Assembly (NCBI RefSeq): GCF_040436345.1
Contig: NC_133223.1
Location: 5,147,847 to 5,211,846 of the forward strand
DNA length: 64,000 nt
Origin: Pagrus major
Lineage: Eukaryota; Chordata; Actinopteri; Spariformes; Sparidae
Direction of reading: 5' to 3'
The notes beneath the pieces are model-generated. The model was not told where the DNA came from. It was given only the letters and a program-made list of their open reading frames with translations, and ran no database searches. A program made the position numbers and the translations under genes. Positions 12,600 through 23,796 of the stretch are shown piece by piece. Each line of letters begins with the position of its first letter. The stretch's first letter is position 1.

Positions 12600-15500
12600 T
12601 TGCAGGAGTCCTACATGAAAGGAATTCATTCAGAAAATGGAGGCAAGGCAGCTGAAAAGAGATGTTCAGGCCCTTATGTAAGTGGATGCTAACAGCCCAG
12701 AGGTTGTTTTAAAAGCACATATTGAAGCATATTTTAAAATGACTACTGATTTCCTTTATTCTAATCTGAACAGTGGTGATTACATTGGGCAGAAGCTCAG
12801 AGAAAATTCTTTTGATCCAAAGGGGAAAGGGACCTCCACAATGCTGGATGACCTGGTAAAAACATTAGAATTTATCTGAAGCAGAGCTGGTCAGTGTGAC
12901 TGCATGTTATCAGTCGTTAGAAGACACACACTTAAGAGTCAGGGCTGTACAAGCAACATATTTTAAAAGAATTATCAGTTTGTTGCAACAAATACTTCAG
13001 AGTGGTTTTGATATGTATTATTTGTGTGCATGTTACAGGCTCACTATGACCTGGCCATTAGTGTTGCCCTTTGGTGGTTGGACAAAGAAGAGGGACGGGA
13101 TGTGTTTGACAGAGACATCATGTAAGCTGCTTGTGTTTTTTAGAGACTACTGAATTTATAGCTCATGTTATTATTTTGTAACTTCCACAGTTTACCTTCA
13201 AAAGACACTAGCCTGCTGTCGGGTGCATGCTTACAAATGTCTGGCCAAGCATTGTTTAAAAGTCTGAATGAGAAATTTAGCAAAAGCAATATCTCCAGAG
13301 CTTCTAAAGCTGCCAAGTATACAGTGACATAATATAAAGGATTTGGACCTAATAATTTCCTGAAAATGTAATAACTTCTCAAAGGTAATAACGCACTTAA
13401 ATGTAATAAAATATGCACTCATCTTGGTTGAAATATATAATAAAACTAGTGTAATAACTTGACCAATAATCTAATAAAAATAATGTGCATACCTCTGCCA
13501 ACAGTCCCCTTTAATGCAGTCAAGTCTAATCCAGTATCAACCTTGATAGCCCTGTATCACTCTAAATTTCCAATAACTGCTTAACTGTAGTTTTAAAGCT
13601 GCTGAAAGTGATTTATTAAAATTTTCATTTTTTTTAATTAAAATAAGTGTTAAATAGTGTTTTGGTCAATAACCCATGTTTCTCCTCCCGCATCATGCAG
13701 TAAAAGAGGTATCCCTGCCCACTTTATCCAATCAGGATAGAGACCTCCGAGAGGTGGTCCTGTCTGTTCATGAACACACAGAGAGCAGGATCCTCCTGTT
13801 TGCTGCTATGTCTGTCGATAACTGCTGCACATTCATGTGGTGATGTAGAGAGGAGGGAGGGGACCGCTAACTGCAAAACAGACAGGAAGTTATCTAAAAT
13901 GACGACAACGTTGACCGCAGCTTTAAGCTCACCAGAGCTAGGATCTGCATTAAATTGTGCTCACTCATAGAGCCAGCTGCCCAGCCACCTAAATACGCCT
14001 AATTTTTTCCATCAAGATCCATGCATTATTCCCTGAGAAATTAAGGAAAATGTCAAAACCCCTCCCATCTCACAATAATAAAGAAAGTGAGGAAAAAATT
14101 GTGGATCCGTCTCTTTATCCGTATTGGCACCAAAAGTGCATAGGGTCTATTCTGGGTCAAGACCCATCCTCCATCCAAGTTTCATGCTGACAAACCAACC
14201 AACCAACATACAGAAGGACACGGGTGAAAACATAACCTCCTTGGCAGAGGTAATAAAATGTCCTGATTTTTCTAACAAGACCATGCCTCATGAAAACAAC
14301 CACAATCCAATAAAACAGCTATCAGTAACACCTCATTTGAAGAGGGTATACATAAGCGTTCATATATCAGGGGAGGCAAAAGAGACACTTGATTCAATAT
14401 TAATAACTGTTGACTCGGATGAAAAAGAACATTTCATGGAGACTGAATTGACAGTTTTGTCGTCATTACTTGCTTTTGTAACGGTGCAATCTTCAGCAGC
14501 TTTTGTCATCTTCTGATGGTGTCTAGTCTAAGATCCACTCTGGTCTAACAGAGGAACGTTGCACGTCAGTCATTTGCTCCGCCTGCTAAAAGACAGTTAA
14601 TACAGTTTTCAAGACAGAACCACATTGTATCCTGGAAACAATTTGCTTCGTGGTTGATGGATTCCAGCTTTGTTCATCTATATAAACATTTGTTTGAACA
14701 GCTCTTTTGAGCCTTCTGACAATTGAGATGTTCGACATTCCTTAAATCTTTGAAGATGTCCAACAAAAAGTCAGCAACAGACCAGTTTTGTTTTGCTTGC
14801 ATGTTGCTGACCCTTATACATGCACAGAAAGAATATATTTATTCCAACCAAAGAGAAATTATCAGATTAAGCATTTACATGATTAATAGACACTAATAGT
14901 TTCCCATTGAACGGATTATCAAAGTCCACCCCTCTGTCTGATTAAACATTCATCCAGATTGGGTCAGATGGGATCAGTCCCTTCCAATTGAGGTGCTTAC
15001 ATGAGACATTTTTATTCTGATTGGGCAAACATTCTGATTATTAGTGGAATATTATCGTTCATGTAAATGCAGCTTCCTCTCCTGGGGGCCCCTAGCCTAG
15101 GTAGAAATCCTTGACTGGTTTGGTTCCAGAAGCAGTGTCCCATTTCATCCAGTGTTTTCATGTTTTTGTGTAGATAGAGGGAATAAGTCCTCTTTTACAT
15201 GGAGCTCAGATAATTGACAGTCCCGACAAAAATCTCCATGTGGAAGGGGTTTCTCTGAGTTTTCTAAGAGTTTTCTTTAATTACAACGATAAAAATATTC
15301 AGAAGTTTACACAGATGTAGACAGATTCTACACAAACCTTGAGGAACAACTCTAAGATACAGAAAAAAATTAAGCATCGAGACTAAAGCCCAGTATCATT
15401 GATATTAAATTTCCCACTTCTGAACATGTGGGCATTACAAAAATGTGTGTGCATGGTTCATTTGCACTCCCTCAAGCAAGAGCACTTGGTCCCACTTAAT

Positions 15501-18500
15501 TTGGATTTGTGTTTTGGGGATATAAAGAACTAAATCAATGGTCAATGAGTTTCCCTGAGCAGTTTTCTAGACTTGGACCTGTAATCTCCTTGTGTAACAA
15601 ATGGCACACACCTGTCTACACAGTTCTAATGGTACACTTCAACTTGTGAGCGCTGTCCACCTTCTGGCTTCTTGACACCACAATATAGACATTTATTTAG
15701 TATCCACACTTTCAGGCAATTAATTATATCCTTTGGGGATTTGTTTGAAATGTGATCAGAAACATCACAACACATTCGGCACCAGAGAGCAGCCGAGACT
15801 GGGCCAGAATGACACAGATCATAGGCCTTTCTCTACAAAGTATAATAATGAGCCTTCTGCTTTACAGTTGTGTCTGTACTTTCCTGTTACTTTTGTGAAG
15901 GCAAAAATAAATATGTGGTTAGTGTAGGAAAGCCCAAGAGCAAAGTTCTTGCCAAGAACCTCATAAAGGTTAAAGGCTGGCCCTGAGAGGGACGACCTGT
16001 GATAACTGAAATGAGATACTAGCCTTGAAATTTTCAGTTCACTGATTCCTAAAAGCTACTGTATGAAACTTTTTTCCACTTTCCTTTTTACCACAGTGGA
16101 GCAACAAGCAGCTCAGGAAGTGCCCAGTACCCTAACCACTTAGAACGGGAGGCTATGATCCTGTCGTCCTTTGCTGGGATCATTATGGTGAGTGTTGTTA
16201 CACATACATGCAGCTCTGATTTCATCTTGATCTTCCAGAAAGGTTGAAATGAAAATTCTGTCATTTCTGCTCAACCCAGTGTAGAGTGAGGTTTTGTAGT
16301 CCACAAAACATTTCTGGAGCTTCACAGCAAAACAGTGCTGCAACATTATCCTAAATAGCTGAAGTAGATGGGGACTTATTTTAAAATGTAAAAAACAAAA
16401 AACAAAACATAAAATTGCTCTATACAACTCATCCGGCTAAAAGATGTCCTAAAGTTAATTGGAAAACATGTTATTCAGACCCTCAATATGTGGTCAAGTT
16501 TATGCACTCACTATGGACGGCATGCACCAGTAACACCCGTAACACTCTTAGTTTAGAGATTTCTGCTTTAAAAAAGTGTAAATAATGTCTTAAAATCAAT
16601 TAGGGGTCTTTGGGCTTTTGCTGCACGAGCTGTATGGAGGCATTACAAGATTTTAAATGTATGTTGTGGATTAAGAAACTTCACCCTGCTACACCATCAG
16701 CATGGGGGTGAGTAGATGATGAACTTATATTTTTGGAGAACTTTTCCTTTAAAGTGAGTACCCATATGTCCTCAATCACTATAACTCAAACAGAGAGGGG
16801 CAAGTTGAATTCAAACATGCACATGACAAATCCTGGTCCAATTACCAAGTCATGCTTTACTCTCCTGCCTCACTGAAAATCTCTAAATCACTCCTTCATG
16901 CAGGAAGCATCATGTCTTTACTGTAATGGCGAAACTACTATGAAGTATTGTTTTTTGAGTTGCTAGTTGCTAACCTTTGTCCAATTTTCCTGCTTTAGAA
17001 TAGCCTCCCAGTGGAGGAAATCTTGGCTCTGTACAGGTGTAAACCAGCGGCTTCATACCCCAACCAACAATCCAAGGTACAAGTGTCCGGCTGATATTTC
17101 AGCACTTCTATTTAGAAGAAAAAGGTACAGTTTGTGTCCAACCCAGTCACCAGTAAAGATATTCACAGTGTACATTTCTGTAAACAATGGGTATGTTGAA
17201 AGTTTAATTTATTTATGTTGCAACTTTACATTTCTTTAGGTTACATTTTTTTTGTTAGGTTAAAGCCAAGCTCACACTATAAGATTTTAGCCCTGATCCT
17301 GCTGTCCCTGACGGTCTTAGGAGCTCACCCACAAAAACCCCCAGATCAGAGGCAGGTCGGTGCGCACTCCTGTGAACGGTGGTCGGCATGTGTGAACTGT
17401 TCAAAGACCTGATCCTGGAGCTCGGGGACAGCTTGCCTGGGTATGGAGTGGGTGCAATAATAGCCTATAGAATTTTTAAGTGTTTCAGTATATGTAATAG
17501 TGAATCCTTGCTGAACCACATTATGAGCAGGCACTCATACTCAAAAAAAATATTTTTATTTTTTCTTGCATGTGTGATCTTGTGGTGTGTGACCCCCTCA
17601 TGTAGTGTGAAAATCTGCCGACTTTCAAAGTTGTGGAGTGTGTTCAAGCCATTAGTCACAAAAACCGCCTGGTTAGGAAAGATCAGACTTCCGGTCAAAA
17701 AATATCCAATGGTTTCAGACTTACTAATGATAAAACACAGTCTCGAACTGCAGGCACTGGTTTAGAAGCTATTTCCACTGATATAAAAGTCAAGCCATAA
17801 ACATGTAATGTGAACATGACAGGTACTGTATGTCAATATGGTATGTCATGGATGACACTTACAAATCTCAACATATCCCCAGTTTGCAGAAACGTCACTG
17901 CCAATATTTTATTCTGGTGAGTGACCTGATGTGTCTACTTATTTTACACATATTTGTAGAGGTGGCTGCCATTGGTTTTCCATCATCCTCATTGTATACT
18001 TAAAACAATAATTCCATTGTTTTTAACCCCAGGGCACGATCGTCTATCCCTTCACCCTCTCCTACCATCCGTTTGCCATGCTCGGCTCTTACAGGGCTGT
18101 GTACCACTCCAAGAAGCACAGTAAGTGTGTATAGATATTAAACACAGCTATCTGGTATTATCTAACACAGTGGTTGCCACATTTTTTGACCTGTGACCCC
18201 TAATAGCCAAACAATGCCTACTCTTTCCCAGGTTGCATACCTCTACCAAAGAATGACGAATTACTGCATCAATGCAGCGTGGCATGGAGGTGATCATCCT
18301 GTGGCACTGCTGAGGTGTTATGCAAGCCCAGGTTTCTTTGATAGTGGCCTTTAGCTCGTCTGTATTTTTGGGTCTCTCATCTTCCTCTTGACAATACCCC
18401 ATAGATTCTCTGTGGGGTTCAGGTCAGGTGAGTTGGCTGACCAAGCAAAGCAAAGTCATACCATGCAAACCAGTTTGCTGACCAAGTGGCTTCCATAACA

Positions 18501-20572
18501 CCTCAGCAGTGCCACAGGCTGATCACCTCCATGCCCAATTGCACTGATGCAGTAATTTGTGCAAAAGGAGCCCCGACCAAGTATTGAGTGCATAAATGAG
18601 CATACTTTTCAGAAGGTCCACATTCCTGTGTTATTAATCCCTTTTTGTGATTGGTCTTATGTAATATTCTAATATTTTGACAGACTGGATTCATGAGCTG
18701 TAAGCCGTAATAATCAAACTTAAAACTCACTCTATGTGTAATGAATCTAGAATATATTAAAGGTTCACTTTCTGAATTTAATTCCGGAAAAAAACTGAAC
18801 TTTTCCATGATATTCAAATTTTTTGAGATGCACCTGTATAAAGTGGCATAAAATGGAAACACTCAAGTAAAGCCATTGTACCTGAATTAGGGCTGTGCCA
18901 TATATCGATATTATATGGTTATAATATTTATCATATAAATATCATCTTCGATTTTGGATATTGTGAAATGTCCTGAGTGTTGTCGTATCCTAGTCTTAAA
19001 GGCTGCATTATAGTAAAGTGATGTCATTTTCTGAACTTACCAAACTGTTCTACTTGTTCTAATACTTGTCTTTAACCACTTAGTCATTACATCCACATTA
19101 CTTATGATTATTTATCAAACATCTCATTGTGGTAATATTTTGTTAAAGTACCAATAGTCATCTCTACAATATTGTTGCAACATTTGCAAAAAATACAGTA
19201 TTTGTTAAAAAATATTGTAATATTTGATTTTGTTGTCCACTCCTAGAAGTTATGAAGTGCTTTTGAGGAGATTTTCAAATATTAAGATATGTATCTAGTA
19301 TTGTGGAATAGCCTAAAATTTCACAATGTTAATCTTTAATTTGACCCAGCCCTACTCTGAAATGTGTATGTATTTGAGTAAATTGTTGATCGGGAGATGT
19401 TTTAATTAATTTAACATCCTTACAAATAACCCACAGGTCTAAAGTTGAAAAGATGGCTGTCTGAGAGGGTAAAGGCTCGTGCCCCGCCCGGACGAGTCTC
19501 TGTGCAATCGTCATCATCATCCTCCTCGTCTCACTCCTTCCTGAGTGTGAGTAGCCACAGCATCCTAACTTCTGCAGGATTTGTCTTCTTTATTTAAATC
19601 CAGAATATTTCAGAAGAACAGAAATTGCAAAGTGATGGCACACCAGAACTAGAAAAAATACTTCTTCATCTTGTCTCAGGTTTAAAGAAGAGGACATTTT
19701 TACAACTGTTTTATAAAACATTCATGAAAGGCCTCTACTGCCACCATGTGGATCTGAACAGACATCATCCTTTTCTCTTCTCTCAGGACAGCAATGATGG
19801 CCATGAGGAAAGAACTGAGCACTACGAGGGTTCACAAGAGTCTGTGCAGGACTGAGGTCACCCTCCAGTAGAGCTTCCTGCAGTTTATTTCTGTCCTTAT
19901 GATGACTCTACAGTATTTCTATATACTGTATATCTATATCTATATATCCTAATACACAGTATGGGTGACATAATTGACCTGAAGCTTGAGAACTGTGTGA
20001 ATAACAATCAGCATTGGGAAGTTACTAGTTATATGTGACTTGGTACATGTTGTTAAATTAAATGTAATTGTGATCTGTTCCAGTGACTGGGAAAAAACAT
20101 GTAATTAAACTGAACTTATTAATCAAAAAATTGGTGATTATGGAGACCATGCAGGAATCTTTTTTTCATATTTCTGGACGTGTGTCAGTAATTTTTTAAA
20201 AATTTTAAAATGAGCTGTCTCAACGTCTGCACAGGCTCCTTTCATTGGGCAGTATGTGCTCAGATTTTGAGCATTGTTTTTGATTGGTTCTCTTGTTTGA
20301 ATTTGCACCACCCCTCACCTGCCACTCAAATGATTGTGCATGGCTTGCATTGATTTGATTGCTTGATTTGATTGCCATGATGTGTGTTCAATACATAATT
20401 TAGCTCTATATTTTGTCAGTGGTGTCTAGTCTAGTATACCTCAAATTATGACATGTTTTGCCAATAACTTGTCAGATTATCTTAATGAGATATTTCCCAC
20501 TCATTCTAAACTAGATGAACTCTACTGACTGACTCTGAAACGTATTTCTCTGTGTATGCAGACATAAATAAA
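12600..20572 (+). CDS. gonda1: Gonadal development-associated protein 1 homologue (C2orf80)
   Basis: Coding exons 12637-12677, 12774-12855, 13039-13121, 16097-16187, 16999-17076, 18033-18120, 19437-19546 and 19787-19855, all with GT/AG borders and matching phases, give 213 residues (the human protein is about 190). Conserved blocks recognised from human C2orf80 are GDYIGQKLRENSFDPKG, AHYDLAISVAL, EREAMILSSFAGI, NSLPVEEI and SYHPFAMLGSYRAVYHSKKH. The C-terminus is a serine run (TCATCC-rich) and an acidic tail. I see no signal peptide, membrane helix or enzyme motif, and the molecular function is unknown. In human it directly flanks the CRYG cluster, as here. The upstream acceptor at 12605 implies a non-coding exon 1 further left. 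The AATAAA at 20567-20572 is the first clear poly(A) signal seen, but the true end may differ. Confidence 0.85.
13591..13927. mobile_element. Probable MITE in gonda1 intron 3
   Basis: TTTTAAAGCTGC at the left and GCAGCTTTAA at the right are inverted copies about 340 bp apart with no coding sequence between. Short termini only, so the call is tentative. Confidence 0.45.
14040..14257 (+). mobile_element. 3' end of an RTE-type LINE
   Basis: The segment ends GGTGAAAACATAACCTCC TTGGCAGAGGTAATAA, the usual 3' tail of teleost RTE/Rex3-like non-LTR elements, preceded by the typical TTTCATGCTGACAAACC stretch. Only the 3' untranslated tail is present; 5' truncation is normal for these elements. Confidence 0.65.
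14871..15070. mobile_element. Possible MITE with GCATTTACATGA termini
   Basis: GCATTTACATGAT at the left is mirrored by TCATGTAAATGC at the right, about 200 bp apart, within gonda1 intron 3. TCTGATTGGGC-like words recur inside. No coding content. Confidence 0.5.
17255..17610. mobile_element. Possible DNA-transposon remnant in gonda1 intron 5
   Basis: CCAAGCTCACACTATAAGATTTT near 17267 and GTAGTGTG near 17600 resemble opposed termini of a small DNA transposon, but the inverted match is short and the right boundary is uncertain. Confidence 0.25.
18223..18836. mobile_element. Two Tc1-like transposase 3' fragments in head-to-head inverted array
   Basis: On the minus strand about 18440-18223 encodes a Tc1-like transposase C-terminus (ENLWGIVKRK-like region; TPQQCHRMITSMPRCIDAV). 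On the plus strand 18494-18590 encodes the same region again (CHRLITSMP, AVICAKGAPTKY), followed by a Tc1 terminal repeat ending TTTGAGATGCACCTGTA at about 18838. CCTGTGGCACTGCTGAGGTG and its reverse complement sit about 180 bp apart. Both pieces are fragments with stops and missing catalytic parts, so there is no active transposase. Confidence 0.75.
18888..19355. mobile_element. Degenerate hAT-like MITE, second copy
   Basis: TTAGGGCTGTGCCATAT at the left and ACCCAGCCCTA at the right form the inverted ends. The interior shares AATATTGT-rich text with the copy at 589-1398, and it lies in gonda1 intron 6 just after the Tc1 fragments. Confidence 0.55.
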
Positions 20573-20599
20573 ACAAAAACTTACAATTACAAAAGATAT

Positions 20600-21180
20600 A
20601 TCTTTTAAACCTCTAAACAAGCCTGTGATGCAGTGATTCCTGTTTACATAGTTGACTGCTCATTGGACAGCTACAGTTAACAGTTTCCTAGCAACCGATT
20701 TACACATGACTAAAGTATTTAGGAGCAAACACATTTCTTTGAATAGCGTGAACCAACTAGTTGTTATTTAAAACTTAGGAAGTTCTCTCCGTTCAAACAC
20801 TTTAATGATTTTATTGATAGCTGGTGCGGCCCAGTCTAGATCATGAATGATAATGATGCCTCACTGACAACACAGCCTGACTCTTTTCCTCTCATTCATA
20901 CACATTTAGTATTATCTCTTCAGGATTTGTTCATTTCCACTCTACAAATGGTTAAAGGCCATGCTGTTTTGTGATGACCTCTGACATTCTGCATGAAAAG
21001 ATTAATCCACTTGATGATGGATTAGTGGATCAAACGTCTCTCTGATGTCCATATCAATAAAGAGGGCACAGTGGGTCAGTAATTTGCCTGCTAGGACTTT
21101 TGCATTGATGATTCAGGGATTTTTGCTCTATGCCCAGGATCAAGACTCTTGGCAGCGATGCCAGAGCGTTAAATCCCTGC
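20600..21180 (+). other. Spacer between gonda1 and the first crystallin
   Basis: No ORF with family resemblance and no recognised repeat. The right part is the distal promoter of the first crystallin gene. Confidence 0.5.
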
Positions 21181-21199
21181 TCATTGAAAAAACGGCTAA

Positions 21200-21308
21200 A
21201 GTAGGATCTGCTAACCCTTTGATTGAGGTTTATATAGCGTGGCTCTCATCCTGCCTTGTGAGACCTCCAGTTTTTTCGTAGGTAACTGGCTCCAGCACTC
21301 TTTGCAAG
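21200..21308 (+). promoter_or_regulatory. Proximal promoter of crystallin gene 1
   Basis: A TATA-like TTTATATAGC lies at about 21229-21238, about 75 bp before the ATG. TTTGATTGAGG just upstream of it (about 21216) is a weak relative of the TTTGAATAACAAT motif found in the other crystallin promoters. Confidence 0.5.
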
Positions 21309-22773
21309 ATGAGCAGTAAGGTAAGATGGTGTCATTGTGTTTTATGTCAAGAATGGTCTTCTTAAACCTGGTAGCAAGTATGGGCAAAAGCTTTCATTCT
21401 AACACTGCAGTGCAGGACATTGTTGAGGTTAAGTGTGCATGAAAACATTCAGATCTTTGGAAAAGGCAGCACCATTAACAAGGCGCTATTGTAGTTATTT
21501 TCCTATCTATTTCTGAGGGAAAAGCTGCCATATGAAGTGGACTGAGATTGGTAGTGACTCACCCACAGTTCAAACAATCTCTGACTTCTTTTACTGGCTT
21601 TATGTTGAAGAATGTCATTTTACAGGAAGCTCTAACTGAGCTCTGATTCTTCCCTGCTTCTGCCTTCTCTGCATCAGATCACATTTTATGAGGACAGAAA
21701 CTTCCAGGGCCGCTCCTATGAGTGCGACACAGACTGCCCTGACATGCACCCCCACTTCAGCCGCTGCAACTCTATCAAAGTGGAGAGTGGCTGCTGGGTG
21801 CTGTATGAGAAGCCCAACTACACCGGCTACCAATATGTTCTGACCAGAGGAGAGTACCCAGACTACCAGCGCTGGATGGGCTACAACGACACCATCCGCT
21901 CCTGTCGTACTTTCTCTTATGTGAGTAAATGTTTGACTTCATTTATTGCTTTGGTCAGGGGTGTGGACTTGCAGACCTTGTTTTGTACGACCTTTTTAGG
22001 CAGTAACTATGTCAAAGTTATATGATGATTTTCCCCCCTATTTAGATATGTTCTGTAAGGCATTACCAATGCATTAAAAATAATGTTTTGTGTCTGAGAA
22101 GCAACTTGTTCCATGTTTTTATGTTTTGTATTTTTGTGTGCATAAGGCAAACAATAATAAACATATGAATGTATTGTATTTAAAAAGGTTGTTTTTTTTC
22201 ACTTATCCACCAAACATGAACATCCACAAGATAGTGAACTAGATGGATTAAACTGAATTGTTGAATTGTTTTTTATTTGTTGAAGATAATAAAGCTATTA
22301 AAAATATGACTGATGGTTAGGTGTTCAGCAAACTTGAAATTCCAAATTTAAATGTAAATCTTGGTCAAAAGAAAGGGCGGATAATCTCATATGATATGAG
22401 CATCCTTGTTATAGAAACACCACAGTCACAAATGGAGTGGAGGAGCTCCTTGCACTTCCTGTTCTAATTTTGTATTTCCCTTGCCCGCCCCTTCTAGACC
22501 AGCGAGGGCCCCTACCGCATACGGATCTACGAGCGCCCCAACTTCCAGGGTCAGATGATGGAGTTCAGCGACGACTGCGACTCAGTGCAGGATCATTTCC
22601 GCAGCCGTGACATCTACTCCTGCAACGTCATGGAAGGCTACTGGACCCTCTACGAGCACTCCAACTACCGCGGTCGCCAGTACTTCATGAGGCCTGGAGA
22701 GTACCGCAAGTTCAGCGACTGGGGGGCCACCTGCGCCACCACCGGGTCCTTCCGCAGAATCACAGATTTTTAA
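21309..22773 (+). CDS. Gamma-crystallin 1 (tryptophan-rich, gammaMX-like)
   Basis: Exons 21309-21320 (MSSK), 21678-21920 and 22498-22773 encode 176 residues: four Greek-key motifs, two per large exon, the standard gamma-crystallin plan. This is a soluble structural protein of lens fibre cells. The motif starts [16 protein letters not shown] and [12 protein letters not shown] are typical. It keeps all four tryptophans found in mammalian gamma-crystallins (GCW, QRWMG, GYW, SDWGA), unlike the other genes here, and starts MSSK instead of MGK. These features recall zebrafish crygmx, but I cannot separate it from other tryptophan-bearing fish gammas by eye. Poly(A) signal AATAAA at about 22986. First in the array and nearest gonda1. 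Confidence 0.9.
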
Positions 22774-23672
22774 TCAGGCATCTCACTCGATTCTGTTGAT
22801 TTTATTTACATTTCAGTTTCATCAAACACACTTCTTCCTATATACTTCCTCCTTTTAAAGACATGTATTCTTGGAAACTGGTAATGTTGATAAAATAATG
22901 TGTCTTATGGTACAGTAGGAAGTGGGATGTTTCATTTGGCCATGATTGACCCAGCATATCAATATGATATTGTTTTAAATAACTAAATAAATGAATTTAT
23001 TGTAAACTATTTTCTCTGTGCTTTTGAATACATATCTTGGTAAACATTTTGGGCCAAAAAAGAAAACAAAATCTGTCTCTGTACAAAGCAGTATTAATAT
23101 AACAAAGCCACTGTTTCCCACACTGATTCATTTCTTCCAGTCTTTTAATCTGATTATGAATGACATCTTCAGAATCTCAGAATTTATTTATTCACTTTTT
23201 CAAAGAAACATTTCTAGTTTATCAGATTCACATTCATGGACATTAAAATAAATCATTTTTTTAAGTTGTATTTTACTGTATTTTAGTCTGTTACAGTAGT
23301 AGTAGTTTTTTAGTCTGTTAGTCCCACTCCTACAGACTGACTGAGAGGAAAGAGTGATAATGGGGTAACTATGCATATCATTCATCTGTTACTAACTACA
23401 TTATAGAACATATTTAGAAACTAATGTTCATGGTTATTTATTCATATACTTACCTGCCTATGTTTAAAAAATATTTTCAGTTTCTTATATAGTGTATGAA
23501 TGCACTGAATCAATCCCATTCAAAGCAAACAGAAGATGGGTATAAGAGCTCAGCATTGACTGTTCCAGCGCCTGTCCATACTGTGGCTCTTGCTAGAAGC
23601 TGTGCAGTGTCAGTTAACTCTAACAGAGGACAAACAGGAGTGGGAAGACTCCTGTAGAGTTTGTGCTGACAC

Positions 23673-23796
23673 CAGGCCTCATTTGAATAACAACGCACAT
23701 GGCAGCACCTACTCCCACAGGGTAATGTATATAAAGATGGGCTTTACCTTTGGTGGTCAAAAACAGGAAGTTGTTTGACCAAAAACACCAGCCATC
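23673..23796 (+). promoter_or_regulatory. Proximal promoter of crystallin gene 2
   Basis: TTTGAATAACAA at 23682-23693 is a Sox-type (AACAA) motif shared across the cluster. A TATA box TATATAAA is at 23728-23735, and the ATG is at 23797. Confidence 0.7.

Noticed and set aside
13190-13330. Possible extra gonda1 exon after an acceptor at about 13190
   Set aside because: Joining exon 3 directly to the exon at 16097 restores the phase and the conserved protein, so no exon is needed here.
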